NCBI GenBank assembly: GCA_963803265.1
Contig: CAWDLZ010000012.1
Coordinates: 1 to 64,000 of the forward strand
Length of the DNA: 64,000 nucleotides
Origin: CAIKMD01 sp963803265
GTDB lineage: Bacteria; Pseudomonadota; Alphaproteobacteria; ATCC43930; CGMCC-115725
Direction: 5' to 3'
Shown here: positions 45,309-53,887 of the stretch, piece after piece
Layout of the letters: each line of letters opens with the position of its first letter
How positions within the stretch are numbered: position 1 is the first letter of the stretch
Notes under the pieces: generated by a model
Database searches by the model: none
The model's input: only the letters and a program-made list of their open reading frames with translations
Told to the model about the DNA's origin: nothing
Made by a program: the position numbers and the translations under genes

Positions 45309-46510
45309 TGCCGCCGATCGCGCGCATCGGCGAACTCGCCGACGAATTGACCGAGTGGCGCCGCGACATCCACGCCCATCCCGAGCTCGGCTTCGAGGAG
45401 CGGCGCACCGCGGATCTGGTGGCCGAGCGGCTGACGCGGTTCGGCTGCGTGGTGCATCGCGGCATCGGCCGCACCGGCGTCGTCGGCGTCTTGCGCTGCG
45501 GCGGCTCGGCGCGCAGCGTCGGCCTGCGCGCCGATATGGACGCGCTGCCAATCCAGGAGACCAACCGCTTTGCCCACCGCTCGCGCTACGATGGCCGCAT
45601 GCATGCCTGCGGCCATGACGGGCATACCGCCATGCTGCTGGGCGCGGCGCGCTACCTCGCCGAGACGCGGGCATTCGACGGCACCGTGAACTTCATCTTT
45701 CAGCCGGCCGAGGAAGGGTTGGGCGGCGGCCGGGCGATGGTCGAGGACCGCCTCTTCGAGCGCTTCCCCTGCGATGCCATTTTCGCGATGCACAACCGGC
45801 CCGGGCTCGACATCGGCAAATTCGCGATCCGGCCCGGGCCGATGATGGCCGGCGGCGCCTATTTCGACATTGCGATCACGGGTCGCGGCGCGCATGGGGC
45901 GAGGCCGGAATCGGGCGTCGACCCGGTGCTGGTCGCGAGCCATATCGCCACCGCGCTGCAAACGATCGTCGCGCGCAACGTCCGGCCGACCGACACCGCC
46001 GTGGTCAGCGTGACCCAAATTCATGCCGGCGATGCCTATAACGTCATCCCCGAGCACGCGGCGATGCGGGGCACCGCGCGCGCGTTCAGCACCGAAACCC
46101 TGGGGCTGATCGAGACGCGGATGCGGCGGATCGCGGAAGGAATCGCCGCCGGGCTCGGCGCCTCGGCGACGCTCGATTTCCGCGTCATCTTTCCGCCGCT
46201 CGTCAATGACGACGCCGAGGCTCGCTTCATCGCCGATTGCGCCGCCGAGCTGGTCGGCGCCGGGCAGGTCAACCGCAATGGCGGCTTGACCATGGCCTCG
46301 GAGGATTTCGCCTTCATGCTCGACCGCCGCCCCGGCGCCTATATCCAGATCGGCAACGGCGCCGGCGCGGGCGGCTGCGAGGTCCACAACCCCGGCTACG
46401 ATTTCAACGACGCGGTCCTGCCGCTGGGCGCGAGCCTCTTCGCGCGCATCGCCGAGCGCAAGCTGGCCGCGCCCGGAACCCTACCTGATAAGTTGGCGTC
46501 CCCGGGGTGA
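45308..46510 (+). CDS. M20D-family amidohydrolase (hippurate hydrolase-like)
   Basis: A 400-residue metallopeptidase-fold amidohydrolase. WRRDIHAHPELGFEERRTA, RADMDALPIQE, MHACGHDGHTAMLLG and FQPAEEGLGGGRAM supply the metal ligands and the catalytic glutamate. GRGAHGARPESGVDP begins the dimerisation domain, and MASEDFAFML provides the last ligand region. Family members cleave N-acyl amino acids, such as hippurate or indole conjugates. The last codons run 17 bases into the 3' part of tRNA-Arg, which is on the other strand. Cleavage of benzoyl-type conjugates would fit the aromatic setting but is unproven. Confidence 0.89.
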   Translation: MPPIARIGELADELTEWRRDIHAHPELGFEERRTADLVAERLTRFGCVVHRGIGRTGVVGVLRCGGSARSVGLRADMDALPIQETNRFAHRSRYDGRMHACGHDGHTAMLLGAARYLAETRAFDGTVNFIFQPAEEGLGGGRAMVEDRLFERFPCDAIFAMHNRPGLDIGKFAIRPGPMMAGGAYFDIAITGRGAHGARPESGVDPVLVASHIATALQTIVARNVRPTDTAVVSVTQIHAGDAYNVIPEHAAMRGTARAFSTETLGLIETRMRRIAEGIAAGLGASATLDFRVIFPPLVNDDAEARFIADCAAELVGAGQVNRNGGLTMASEDFAFMLDRRPGAYIQIGNGAGAGGCEVHNPGYDFNDAVLPLGASLFARIAERKLAAPGTLPDKLASPG

Positions 46511-46570
46511 CTCGAACACCCGACCCACAGTTTAGGAAACTGTTGCTCTATCCGCCTGAGCTACGGGGAC
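46494..46570 (-). tRNA. tRNA-Arg (anticodon CCT)
   Basis: A 77-base cloverleaf. Acceptor GTCCCCG pairs with CGGGGAC, and the D stem is GCTC/GAGC. The anticodon stem ACAGT/ACTGT holds loop TTCCTAA with anticodon CCT, reading AGG. The T stem GGGTG/CACCC has loop TTCGAGT. The discriminator is G and CCA is encoded (46494-46496). Its 3' 17 bases are shared with the M20 gene on the opposite strand. Confidence 0.96.
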
Positions 46571-46613
46571 GGCCTCGCCAGCGTAGCGCCAATATTCCTC
46601 GGGGCAACCCTGG

Positions 46614-47858
46614 TCACTCGGCCGCGGGCTGAAGCTGGGCCTTGCGTGGCTGCGGATAGGCGTAGTCGCCGAGCCTCGTGAGCAGGCCGGCGGTCACGAT
46701 CAGGACGAAGAAGAAGGCCAGCAGCATCGGATCGTAGGAATGCGCGCGGTCGAAGCTCAGCCCCATCAGCGCCGGGCCGAAGCCGACGCCGAGGGTGAAG
46801 GCGGGGAAGAGCCAGCCATAGATCTCGCCGAAGGCCTTGAGCCCGAAATAGCGGCTGATGAGGAAGCCCATCGCGTCGATCTCGACGCCGAGGCCGAGCC
46901 CGAGAAAAATGACGGCGGTCAGGGGCGCAGCACCCGCGGCCTCGCTCCACAGCAGCAGCACGCCCGCCGCCGGGACCAGCATGAAGAACGCCGTGACATA
47001 AGGCGCGAACATCTTGTCGAGGCACCAGCCGCCGATGAGGCGCGCGATCACGGCGGCCAGTCCGCTAAGCGAGAGCGCTCCGGCCGCCGCGAGCGGCGTC
47101 ATCCCGCGATCGGTCAAGAGCGCGACCACATGCGCGAGAGTGCCGTTGATGGTTATGCCGCCGAGAAAGAAGATCGCCGCCAGCATCCAGAAACGCCAGG
47201 AATGGCGCGCCGCCTCTGCGGCCGTCATCCCGGGCACGGAAGGCGCGCCCGCGGTTCCGGCGGCGCGGAAATGAGGCGGCTCGCGGATGAACAGCGCCAC
47301 CACGGCGCAGCCGACGACGCCCGAAATCAAGGCCAGCCCGACATAAGCCGAGCGCCAGCCGTAATGATTGATGAGATATTGCGCGATCAGCGGCATCACC
47401 ACCGTGCCGAGACCGGCGCCGGCCGTGGCGATGCCGAGCGCCAAGCCGCGATCGGCGTCGAACCAGACCGCGACCGCCTTGGAATAGGGCAGGGGGCCCG
47501 AGCTCGTGCCGATGAACGAGGCCACGGCGTAGATGACATAGAGCATCCAGATCGCCGGCCCCATCAGCGACAGGCACGACATGGCGAGGGTGAAGAGCAC
47601 GATCCCGGGCAACATCACGCGGCGAAAGCCGAAGCGATCGATGAGGCGGCCCAGGAACGGCGTCAACACGATGGTGAAAATGCCCGAGATCGCCGGCGCG
47701 CTCGACATCGCGCCGCGGCTCCAGCCGAACTCGGCGGTAACGGGCTTCAGGAAGACGGCGAAAGGCAACACCAGCACCGAGGCGATACCGACCATGATGC
47801 CCAGGCAGGATGCGACCGGAATCCACCAGCAATTCTGGAACAGCGGCATGGCGCTCAT
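46614..47858 (-). CDS. OFA-like MFS transporter
   Basis: A 414-residue protein with 12 membrane spans. LPFAVFLKPVTAEFGWSRGAMS in the first loop, GRLIDRFGFRRVMLPG as motif A, and GWRSAYVGLALISG after span 5 are typical of the monocarboxylate/oxalate-formate antiporter branch. Carboxylates are the likely cargo class. The ATG at 47856-47858 has GGGAGGAAG upstream; the nearby ATG at 47849 is a second candidate. It follows tRNA-Arg convergently with the M20 gene. The gap 47859-48016 holds no recognisable gene. Confidence 0.84.
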   Translation of the reverse strand: MSAMPLFQNCWWIPVASCLGIMVGIASVLVLPFAVFLKPVTAEFGWSRGAMSSAPAISGIFTIVLTPFLGRLIDRFGFRRVMLPGIVLFTLAMSCLSLMGPAIWMLYVIYAVASFIGTSSGPLPYSKAVAVWFDADRGLALGIATAGAGLGTVVMPLIAQYLINHYGWRSAYVGLALISGVVGCAVVALFIREPPHFRAAGTAGAPSVPGMTAAEAARHSWRFWMLAAIFFLGGITINGTLAHVVALLTDRGMTPLAAAGALSLSGLAAVIARLIGGWCLDKMFAPYVTAFFMLVPAAGVLLLWSEAAGAAPLTAVIFLGLGLGVEIDAMGFLISRYFGLKAFGEIYGWLFPAFTLGVGFGPALMGLSFDRAHSYDPMLLAFFFVLIVTAGLLTRLGDYAYPQPRKAQLQPAAE

Positions 47859-48016
47859 GACGATGCTTCCTCCCTGGGGTTGCCGAACCTGAACCGGGAT
47901 GTCGGCAAGTTCTTCCCTCGGCAATATTGCGCCTCCGGAAGGAAAGAAAAAATGACTTTAAGCTGCGCCGCTCCACATCGAGGCCTGGGTGCGAATCCGG
48001 GCCTTCTCGCCGGTGC

Positions 48017-48766
48017 CTATTTCCGAGCGCGCAGCAACTCGATCTGCTCGGGATGGCTGATCGCGATCCGCGGCCGCGTGGCGCCGTCGATGAAGCCGCG
48101 CACCAGGATGCGCTTGCCCTTGAGCGAGGCGGGATCGAGCCCCGCCGCGCGGCACAGCGCCAGGGCCGGCCGGGCGATGCTGAGCGCCAGGGATTTTTGC
48201 CGGTCGGGCCCGAGGCTCACGAACACCTGGCCGGCCACGGTGGCGACTTCGGTCACCGTGCCGCTCACCAATTGGAACGTGCCGGCGAAATTCGCCGCCT
48301 CGTCGGCGCTGCGCACCGCATAGTCGGGATCGGACCAGATGCCGCGCCGATAGCGCCGCGCCTGACGCTCGAGCGCGAGCATATCGGGAACGCCGACGCG
48401 TTCATCCGCCGCGCTCTCCACCCGCGCAAGACCGCGCCGCAAGAGCTCGCCCTGAACCCAAACCCCGCCGGCGTAAAGCTGCGCCAGCACCCGACCCTGG
48501 CGGTCCTCAGCGATCCCGGCAAAGCGAAGCTCCACCGTCCGGCCCGCAACGAGCGTCGTGAGCGCGGCGACGGCTTGGCGCGCGAGCGCACCGTTGCGCG
48601 GCGCCTCGATGCCGACGAGGCGCAGCGTGCGCCCATCCGCGAGCGCGATGGTCTCGCCATCCACCACGGCGCCGATCTGGGCTTGCCCGCCCGGGGTGAA
48701 GCCGGGCTCGGCGGAAACCGGCGCTGCGGCCAGGGCCAGCGCCACCACCAGCGCCGCGAGTTTCAC
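48017..48766 (-). CDS. Thermonuclease-like exported protein
   Basis: A 249-residue protein with a signal peptide (KLAALVVALALAAAPVSA) and one staphylococcal-nuclease fold. IGAVVDGETIALADGRTLRLVGIEAP is the OB-fold start. SNase normally has an arginine in LRGIDAPE-like context and a glutamate; the visible core here has LVGIEAPRNG, RTVELRF and DRQGRVLAQLYAGGVWVQGELLRRGLARV. Part of the active site may therefore be retained, but I cannot confirm it. The GTG at 48766 is the start directly before the signal peptide. It overlaps no gene and lies seven bases after the phosphatase-like gene. Confidence 0.78.
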   Translation of the reverse strand: MKLAALVVALALAAAPVSAEPGFTPGGQAQIGAVVDGETIALADGRTLRLVGIEAPRNGALARQAVAALTTLVAGRTVELRFAGIAEDRQGRVLAQLYAGGVWVQGELLRRGLARVESAADERVGVPDMLALERQARRYRRGIWSDPDYAVRSADEAANFAGTFQLVSGTVTEVATVAGQVFVSLGPDRQKSLALSIARPALALCRAAGLDPASLKGKRILVRGFIDGATRPRIAISHPEQIELLRARK

Positions 48767-48773
48767 GGCCGAA

Positions 48774-49589
48774 TCAGACTTCGATGCGCTCGACGACGGT
48801 GCCGTCGGGCGCGAAGCACACCGCCAGGAGCGTGCCGCCGAACCCGCACCCGGCGTCGATCGATACGGCGTAAGGCGCTTCGACGAGGCCGGCGTGCTGA
48901 CGGTCGATGCCGCGCACCACGCGCGCGTAGCCGGCGAAAGGAGCGGTGAAGCGCAGGATGTCCTTGTCGCACCACCAGAACATGTCGCCCTGCAGATCGA
49001 GCGGCTTCGACGGATCGACGCCGGCGTGAACGAACAGCAGCTTGCCATCGTCGGTGAACGCGGCGCGGCGCAGCGCGCTCAGGAAGGGACGATGGCCCGA
49101 GCGTGCGTCGATCGCGGCGCGAATTGAGGCGGTCCAGCGCGTGACCGCCAGCACCCCCTCGCGGCACGCCGCGAGGCCCTGGCGGGAATCGATGCCGTAG
49201 GAAACCAGCGTCGCCTCGACGCCGTGCTCGAGCATCCAGGGCAGCAACTCGCGCGGATCGGGCGCGAATTGCAATTCCAGCAGCTTCTGCCAAATCTCCT
49301 CCTGGCTGCCGCGCAGAAAGACGATGTCGCCGAGAAAGGCGTTGCGCCGCGCCAGAAACAGGCGGCGAAACAGGATCAGCGCATCGAGCGTCAACGCCGG
49401 GGCCGGCCCATAGCCGAGGTAATTGCCGAGATAGACCAGACGGTCGCCGGCGGCGAGGCGCGGCGCCAGGCGCGAATGAAGCGCGACCACGCGATGCGCG
49501 TCGCCATGGATGGCGCCGACGGCCCAGACGCGCCGCGCGCGCACGAGCCGGCCATAGATGTCAGAATCGCATGGTGGGGTGGTGGTCAC
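48774..49589 (-). CDS. PPP-type metallophosphatase-fold protein lacking metal ligands
   Basis: A 271-residue protein that aligns with serine/threonine phosphatases of the PrpA/ApaH type. The usual GDxHG is VGAIHGD (A26 for D), GDYVDRG is GNYLGYG (N56, G59 and Y60), and RGNHE is RGSQEE (S95 and Q96). H28 and the VHAGV histidine are retained. With two aspartates, the asparagine and one histidine lost, metal-dependent catalysis looks impossible. I infer a pseudo-phosphatase that binds a partner or ligand. It lies upstream of the nuclease gene and follows carD, 41 bases away, all on one strand. Confidence 0.8.
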   Translation of the reverse strand: MTTTPPCDSDIYGRLVRARRVWAVGAIHGDAHRVVALHSRLAPRLAAGDRLVYLGNYLGYGPAPALTLDALILFRRLFLARRNAFLGDIVFLRGSQEEIWQKLLELQFAPDPRELLPWMLEHGVEATLVSYGIDSRQGLAACREGVLAVTRWTASIRAAIDARSGHRPFLSALRRAAFTDDGKLLFVHAGVDPSKPLDLQGDMFWWCDKDILRFTAPFAGYARVVRGIDRQHAGLVEAPYAVSIDAGCGFGGTLLAVCFAPDGTVVERIEV

Positions 49590-49630
49590 CGCCCGCCATC
49601 AGCGGCGCGACACCCGCCGAGGCCCAATGC

Positions 49631-50176
49631 TCACGCCGCGCTCAGCATCTGCTCGACGCGCCGGACTGCGGTGAACTCGTCGATCTTTTCGACCGCGGCG
49701 AATTCGCGCACCAGCCGGTCGAGCGCGGCCTGATAGATTTGTCGCTCGCTGTAGGATTGCTCGGGCTGTCCAACATTGCGGAACAAGTCGCGCACGACCT
49801 CGGCGATCGAGGCGGGGTCGCCGGAATTGATCTTCGCCTCGTATTCCTGGGCGCGGCGGCTCCACATGGTGCGCTTGGCGCGCGAACGGCCCTTGAGCTT
49901 GGTCAACGCGGATTCCATTTCCTTGCGCGTCGACAGGCGCCGAAGGCCGGAATTCTTGGCCTTCGCCACCGGAACGCGCAGGGTCATACGGTCCTTGTCG
50001 AAATGAACGACGAAGACGTTCAGCGAATGGCCCGCGATTTCGTGATTTTCGAGCGCTAGGATCTTGCCGACGCCATGGGTCGGATAGACCACCAGATCGC
50101 CGGCGCCGAAGCCGAGCTTTTCCGCCGTCCGCTTGTCTTCTTTGTCCTTGTCCTTGTCTTTTGCCGCCAGCGCCAT
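49631..50176 (-). CDS. carD: CarD-family transcription regulator
   Basis: A 181-residue RNA polymerase-binding factor. A lysine/aspartate-rich N-terminus (AAKDKDKDKEDKRTAEK) precedes the RNAP-interaction domain (GDLVVYPTHGVGKILALENHEI and MTLRVPVAKAKNSGLRRLS). The C-terminal helical domain has RAKRTMWSRRAQEYEAKINSGDPASIAEVVRDLFR. CarD stabilises the open promoter complex at rRNA and other promoters. The ATG at 50174-50176 has GGAGGACTT just upstream; an earlier in-frame ATG at 50221 has no such site. It lies downstream of fdxA, as is common in alphaproteobacteria. Confidence 0.94.
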   Translation of the reverse strand: MALAAKDKDKDKEDKRTAEKLGFGAGDLVVYPTHGVGKILALENHEIAGHSLNVFVVHFDKDRMTLRVPVAKAKNSGLRRLSTRKEMESALTKLKGRSRAKRTMWSRRAQEYEAKINSGDPASIAEVVRDLFRNVGQPEQSYSERQIYQAALDRLVREFAAVEKIDEFTAVRRVEQMLSAA

Positions 50177-50399
50177 CAAGTCCTCCGCCGATACATCCGA
50201 GCGATCGGTTGGGCGCAACAAGAGGCGTTCCGACCAAGCGGGGTTCCCCCGCGCTCGCGATCAGCTACGCCGCCCGGACCCATGTCACCGGGATGGGCGC
50301 ACCTTTCGGTGTGCCGTCAGGCTTTTACCACAAAACGCCGGGAAATACCAGTGCGGGAGCGATGCGCAGACGGCAAGCCCCAGGACTAATTAGGCTTTT

Positions 50400-50735
50400 C
50401 TACCTTTTGGCGGGGTCGGGGCTGAAGTACTGGGCGAACTTATCGGGAACGTCCTTCCACTTGTCGGCATCGGCCGGGGGCGATCCCTTGCGGGTGATGT
50501 TGGGCCAAGATTGGGCATATTGGCGGTTGATTTCGACCCATTTATCGACCGCAGGCTCGCTGTCCGGAACGATCGCCTCGACCGGACATTCCGGCTCGCA
50601 GACGCCGCAATCGATGCATTCATCGGGATGGATGACGAGCATGTTATCGCCCTCGTAGAAGCAGTCCACCGGACAGACTTCCACGCAATCCATGTATTTG
50701 CATTTGATGCAGGCCTCGTTGACGATATAGGTCAT
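50400..50735 (-). CDS. fdxA: 7Fe ferredoxin FdxA
   Basis: A 111-residue ferredoxin carrying one 3Fe-4S and one 4Fe-4S cluster. ACIKCKYMDCVEVCPVDCFYEG holds the first set of cysteines and DECIDCGVCEPECPVEAI the second. A C-terminal extension of about 45 residues with INRQYAQSWPNIT is typical of alphaproteobacterial FdxA. It transfers electrons at low potential; the partners are unknown. The gap of 223 bases to carD contains a GC hairpin near 50318-50335 but no gene that I can identify. Confidence 0.94.
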   Translation of the reverse strand: MTYIVNEACIKCKYMDCVEVCPVDCFYEGDNMLVIHPDECIDCGVCEPECPVEAIVPDSEPAVDKWVEINRQYAQSWPNITRKGSPPADADKWKDVPDKFAQYFSPDPAKR

Positions 50736-50762
50736 GTTCCATCACTCTGATTTGGCGAAATC

Positions 50763-51227
50763 TCATCCCGTAGGCAGCAAGCCGAGGCGGCGCAGCACCC
50801 GCAGCTTGGCCGCGCCCCGTTCATGGTCGCTGACATCGATCAAGCCACCCACCCGGCGCAGCGAGCTGTCTTCGAGCGGATCGAGAACGCCGTCCGCATA
50901 GGCCACTTCCCACAGCATCTCGATCACCTCGACCCTTCGCTCCCGCGGCAAACGCTCGTTGATGGTGCTGGTGAAGCCGAACAGTTGCGCCGATCCCGCG
51001 ACCCGTTTTTTCGCCGCGTCGAAAAGCGCATTGGCATCGGCATCGGAAAGGCCGAAGCGGCGCTCGAGCAGCCGCATGATAATCGCCCGGTCGCGCTCGT
51101 CGAACTGCCCGTCGACCACCATGGCCGCCTCGAGCAGCAGAGCGGCGACGGCAAGAGGCAACTCATCCTTGCCTGGCGGAATACCCCCTTCGCCCTCCTT
51201 CAGCCACGCGACCAGCCGATCCAGCAT
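50763..51227 (-). CDS. TerB-like (tellurite resistance family) protein
   Basis: A 154-residue all-helical protein with two acidic metal-binding repeats of the TerB fold. The first is LLLEAAMVVDGQFDERDRAII and the second MLWEVAYADGVLDPLEDSSLRRV. The DG(x)D/E pattern near each glutamate fits calcium binding. The start at 51227 (MLDRLVAWLKEGEGG) is preferred because homologues begin there; an ATG at 51242 adds five residues. Its exact role is unknown; many members have no link to tellurite. It precedes fdxA by 27 bases on the same strand. Confidence 0.83.
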   Translation of the reverse strand: MLDRLVAWLKEGEGGIPPGKDELPLAVAALLLEAAMVVDGQFDERDRAIIMRLLERRFGLSDADANALFDAAKKRVAGSAQLFGFTSTINERLPRERRVEVIEMLWEVAYADGVLDPLEDSSLRRVGGLIDVSDHERGAAKLRVLRRLGLLPTG

Positions 51228-51331
51228 GGCTTTGCCTAGCATGCGCCCTGCCCTGGTTCAACCCTATGCGTAATATGGCCTTTTCGCGTGGCACGCGTGC
51301 GCGGATGGCGATTCCGGGCTACGCTGTGCGA

Positions 51332-52117
51332 ATGGCCGACGCGGTGAGTTCCCTTCTGCCGGCGCTCCGGCGCGCTTATGGCCTGGCGCGCTCGACGGTC
51401 GTCTATCGCGCCAATTTCGTGAAGCTGCGCCGTGCCCGCGCCTTTTATCGCCAGTTCATCGCCGCGGACGATCTGTGCTTCGACATCGGCGCCCATCTCG
51501 GCGACCGGACCGCGCATTTCCTGGCGCTCGGCGCGCGCGTCGTCGCGGTCGAGCCGCAACCGCTCCTCATGGCCGCGCTGAAGCGACGGTTTTCCGGCAA
51601 CCGGCGCGTTACCCTCGTCCCGGCGGCGCTCGGCGCCACGCCGGGACGGGCCGAGCTTGCCGTCGATCCGATGAATCTGACCGTCGCCACGCTCTCGCCC
51701 GAGTTCGTGGCGCTTGCCGGCAAAAGCCACGGCTTCCGCCATGTCCGCTGGAGCGAGCGGATGGAAGTGGAGATGACGACGCTCGATCGGCTGATCGCTG
51801 CGCATGGCACCCCCGCTTTCTGCAAGATCGATGTCGAGGGCTATGAGCACGCGGTCTTGGAAGGATTGTCGCGACCCGTCCCGGCACTATCGCTCGAATA
51901 TCTGCCGGCGGCGCTCGACCCGGCGCTCGTCGCCATCGCGCGGCTTCACCGGCTAGGCAGCTACCACTTCAACCGCTCGCCCGGCGAGAGCATGCGGCTC
52001 GCGGTGCCGCGCTGGCTCGGCCCGGCCGAGATGGCGGCCGAGCTGAAGCGGCTGCTGCCGCGGGACGGCGCCGGCGATGTCTATGCCTTTCTCGACGCGC
52101 CGGGGGCCAGCCGGTAA
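51332..52117 (+). CDS. FkbM-family methyltransferase
   Basis: A SAM-dependent methyltransferase of about 261 residues. Motif I is CFDIGAHLGDRTAHFLALGARVVAVEPQP, and the FkbM signature PAFCKIDVEGYEHAVLEGL lies near residue 170. The family methylates hydroxyl groups of sugars or polyketides. Frames from 51266 or 51305 are open too. I prefer 51332 because it leaves about 100 bases for the divergent promoters shared with the TerB-like gene. The glycan genes downstream suggest a sugar substrate. GreB follows after 12 bases. Confidence 0.8.
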   Translation: MADAVSSLLPALRRAYGLARSTVVYRANFVKLRRARAFYRQFIAADDLCFDIGAHLGDRTAHFLALGARVVAVEPQPLLMAALKRRFSGNRRVTLVPAALGATPGRAELAVDPMNLTVATLSPEFVALAGKSHGFRHVRWSERMEVEMTTLDRLIAAHGTPAFCKIDVEGYEHAVLEGLSRPVPALSLEYLPAALDPALVAIARLHRLGSYHFNRSPGESMRLAVPRWLGPAEMAAELKRLLPRDGAGDVYAFLDAPGASR

Positions 52118-52129
52118 ATTGCCGGCACC

Positions 52130-52690
52130 ATGAGCAAGGCTTTCACCAAGGAAACCGATGCCGCCGCGGACGACGCCCCGGATGCTGGCCCGGTGCTGCC
52201 AACGGGCGTCAAGAACTACATCACGCTGCGCGGCTTCGAGCGGCTGCGCGACGAGCTCAACCAGCTCATCCGTGTCGAGCGCCCGAAAGTGGTCGAGACC
52301 GTCGCCTGGGCCGCGGGCAATGGCGACCGCTCGGAGAATGGCGATTACATCTACGGCAAGCAGCGTCTGCGCGAGATCGACCGGCGCCTGCGTTTTCTGA
52401 CCAAGCGCCTTGAGATCGCGCAAACCGTCGATCCGGCGCAGCAGAAGAACCGCGACCAGGTGTTCTTCGGCGCCACGGTCCGATACGCCAACGAAAAAGA
52501 TGTCGTAAGGACCGTCACCATCGTCGGCATCGACGAGACCGATTCCGATGCGGGGCGGGTGAGCTGGGTCTCGCCGATCGCGCGGGCGCTGTTGAAATCG
52601 CGCATCGGGGACACGGTCGAGCTGGCGACGCCCAACGGGCCCGAGCGGATCGAGGTCGTCGCCATCGCCTATCCCGATTCCGCGGATTGA
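52130..52690 (+). CDS. greB: Transcription elongation factor GreB
   Basis: Cleavage factor of 186 residues that rescues backtracked RNA polymerase. YITLRGFERLRDELNQLIRVERPKVVETVAWAAGNGDRSENGDYIYGKQRLREIDRR forms the coiled coil with acidic tip residues (DRSEN). The C-terminal FKBP-like part has VFFGATVRYANEKDVVRTVTIVGIDETD and SWVSPIARALL, where the latter block is conserved in GreB. An N-terminal extension of about 25 residues is present. It is read with the glycan genes on one strand. Confidence 0.93.
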   Translation: MSKAFTKETDAAADDAPDAGPVLPTGVKNYITLRGFERLRDELNQLIRVERPKVVETVAWAAGNGDRSENGDYIYGKQRLREIDRRLRFLTKRLEIAQTVDPAQQKNRDQVFFGATVRYANEKDVVRTVTIVGIDETDSDAGRVSWVSPIARALLKSRIGDTVELATPNGPERIEVVAIAYPDSAD

Positions 52691-52694
52691 CGCG

Positions 52695-53852
52695 ATGGCG
52701 AAACGCCGCATCGTGGTGCTGCATTTTATCGCGCAGATGCCCTTGGCGGGCATCGCATGGCAAGCGCTGCAATATCTGGTCGGCCTCGAGGAGCTCGGCT
52801 TCGAGACCTGGTATGTCGAGAATCACGGCGCCAATCCTTACGACCCGCGCGCCGACAGCGTGGTGATGGATTGCCATTACAACCTCGCTTATCTCAAGCG
52901 CGCGTTAGAGCGATTCGGCCTCGGCGAACGCTGGGCCTATTGGGACGCGATCAACGACGTCTATCACGGCTTGTCGCGCGAGCGGGTGGCCGCGCTGTTC
53001 CGGGAATCGGATGCGCTCATCAACTTGTGCGGCGCGACCAAGCTGCGCGACGAGCACATGGCATGCCCGGTCAGGATCATGGTCGACACCGACCCCGTCT
53101 ATGAGCAGATCAAATACGCCCAGGCCGATCCGGCGGCGCGCGCCTATCTCGACGCGCATACGCATTTCTTCACCTATGGCGAGAATGTCGGCGGACCGGG
53201 CTGGATCGTGCCGCTGGGCGGCATCGCGTGGCATCCGACGCGGCCTCCCGTGGCGCTGAGCCTATGGCCCGAAGCCGCGGGCGAGCCGCGCTGCTTTTCG
53301 ACCATCGCCACCTGGGAGAACAAGGGCAAGAACATCGACTTCGCGGGCGAGCGCTATCTCTGGTCGAAGCACGTCAATTTCCTCCGCTTCCTCGATATCC
53401 CCACCCTCGCCGGCCCGTGCTTCACCATGGCGATGCGGCCGCCGACGCCCGCGATCGAGCGCGAGGTGACCGAGAAGGGCTGGAAGCTCGTCGATCCCGG
53501 GCCGATCTCGGCAGAGCTCGACGCCTATGGCGATTTCATCCGGTCGTCGCGCGGCGAGTTCACCGTCGCCAAGGACATCTATGTCCGGCCGAAAAGCGGC
53601 TGGTTCAGCGACCGCAGCGTCTGCTATCTTGCCTCCGGCCGACCGGTCGTGACGATGGCAACGGAATTCAGCCGGTTCTATCCGGTGGGTGAAGGCTTGT
53701 TCGCGTTCAGCGACCAGCGCGAGGCGCTCGCCGCGATCGCCGCGATCAACGCCGATTACCGGCACCACGCCAAGGCCGCGCGGGGCTTGGCGGCGGAATA
53801 TTTCGCCAGCGATCGCGTTATCGGGGCGATGATGCGGCAGGCCGGCCTTTAA
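52695..53852 (+). CDS. GT-B-like glycosyltransferase family 1-type protein
   Basis: A soluble protein of 385 residues. HFIAQMPLAGIAWQALQYLVGLEELG gives the N-terminal Rossmann start and VYVENHG-like strands. C-terminal segments include FTVAKDIYVRPKSGWFSDRSVCYLASGRPVVT, which resembles the nucleotide-sugar-binding end of GT-B enzymes (with the SGRPV turn). I recognise the overall GT1/GT4-like fold but no named enzyme. It lies four bases after greB and 35 bases before a GT39-like gene. A sugar-transfer role in surface glycan synthesis is inferred. Confidence 0.65.
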   Translation: MAKRRIVVLHFIAQMPLAGIAWQALQYLVGLEELGFETWYVENHGANPYDPRADSVVMDCHYNLAYLKRALERFGLGERWAYWDAINDVYHGLSRERVAALFRESDALINLCGATKLRDEHMACPVRIMVDTDPVYEQIKYAQADPAARAYLDAHTHFFTYGENVGGPGWIVPLGGIAWHPTRPPVALSLWPEAAGEPRCFSTIATWENKGKNIDFAGERYLWSKHVNFLRFLDIPTLAGPCFTMAMRPPTPAIEREVTEKGWKLVDPGPISAELDAYGDFIRSSRGEFTVAKDIYVRPKSGWFSDRSVCYLASGRPVVTMATEFSRFYPVGEGLFAFSDQREALAAIAAINADYRHHAKAARGLAAEYFASDRVIGAMMRQAGL

Positions 53853-53887
53853 GAACCGGCTGTTTGGGATATGGGAACGCTTAGGCC

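Noticed and set aside
46740..48323. 527-codon plus-strand frame over the OFA-like MFS gene
   Set aside because: Composition is R/E/H/D-rich as in antisense of membrane genes, while the minus strand has clear MFS spans.
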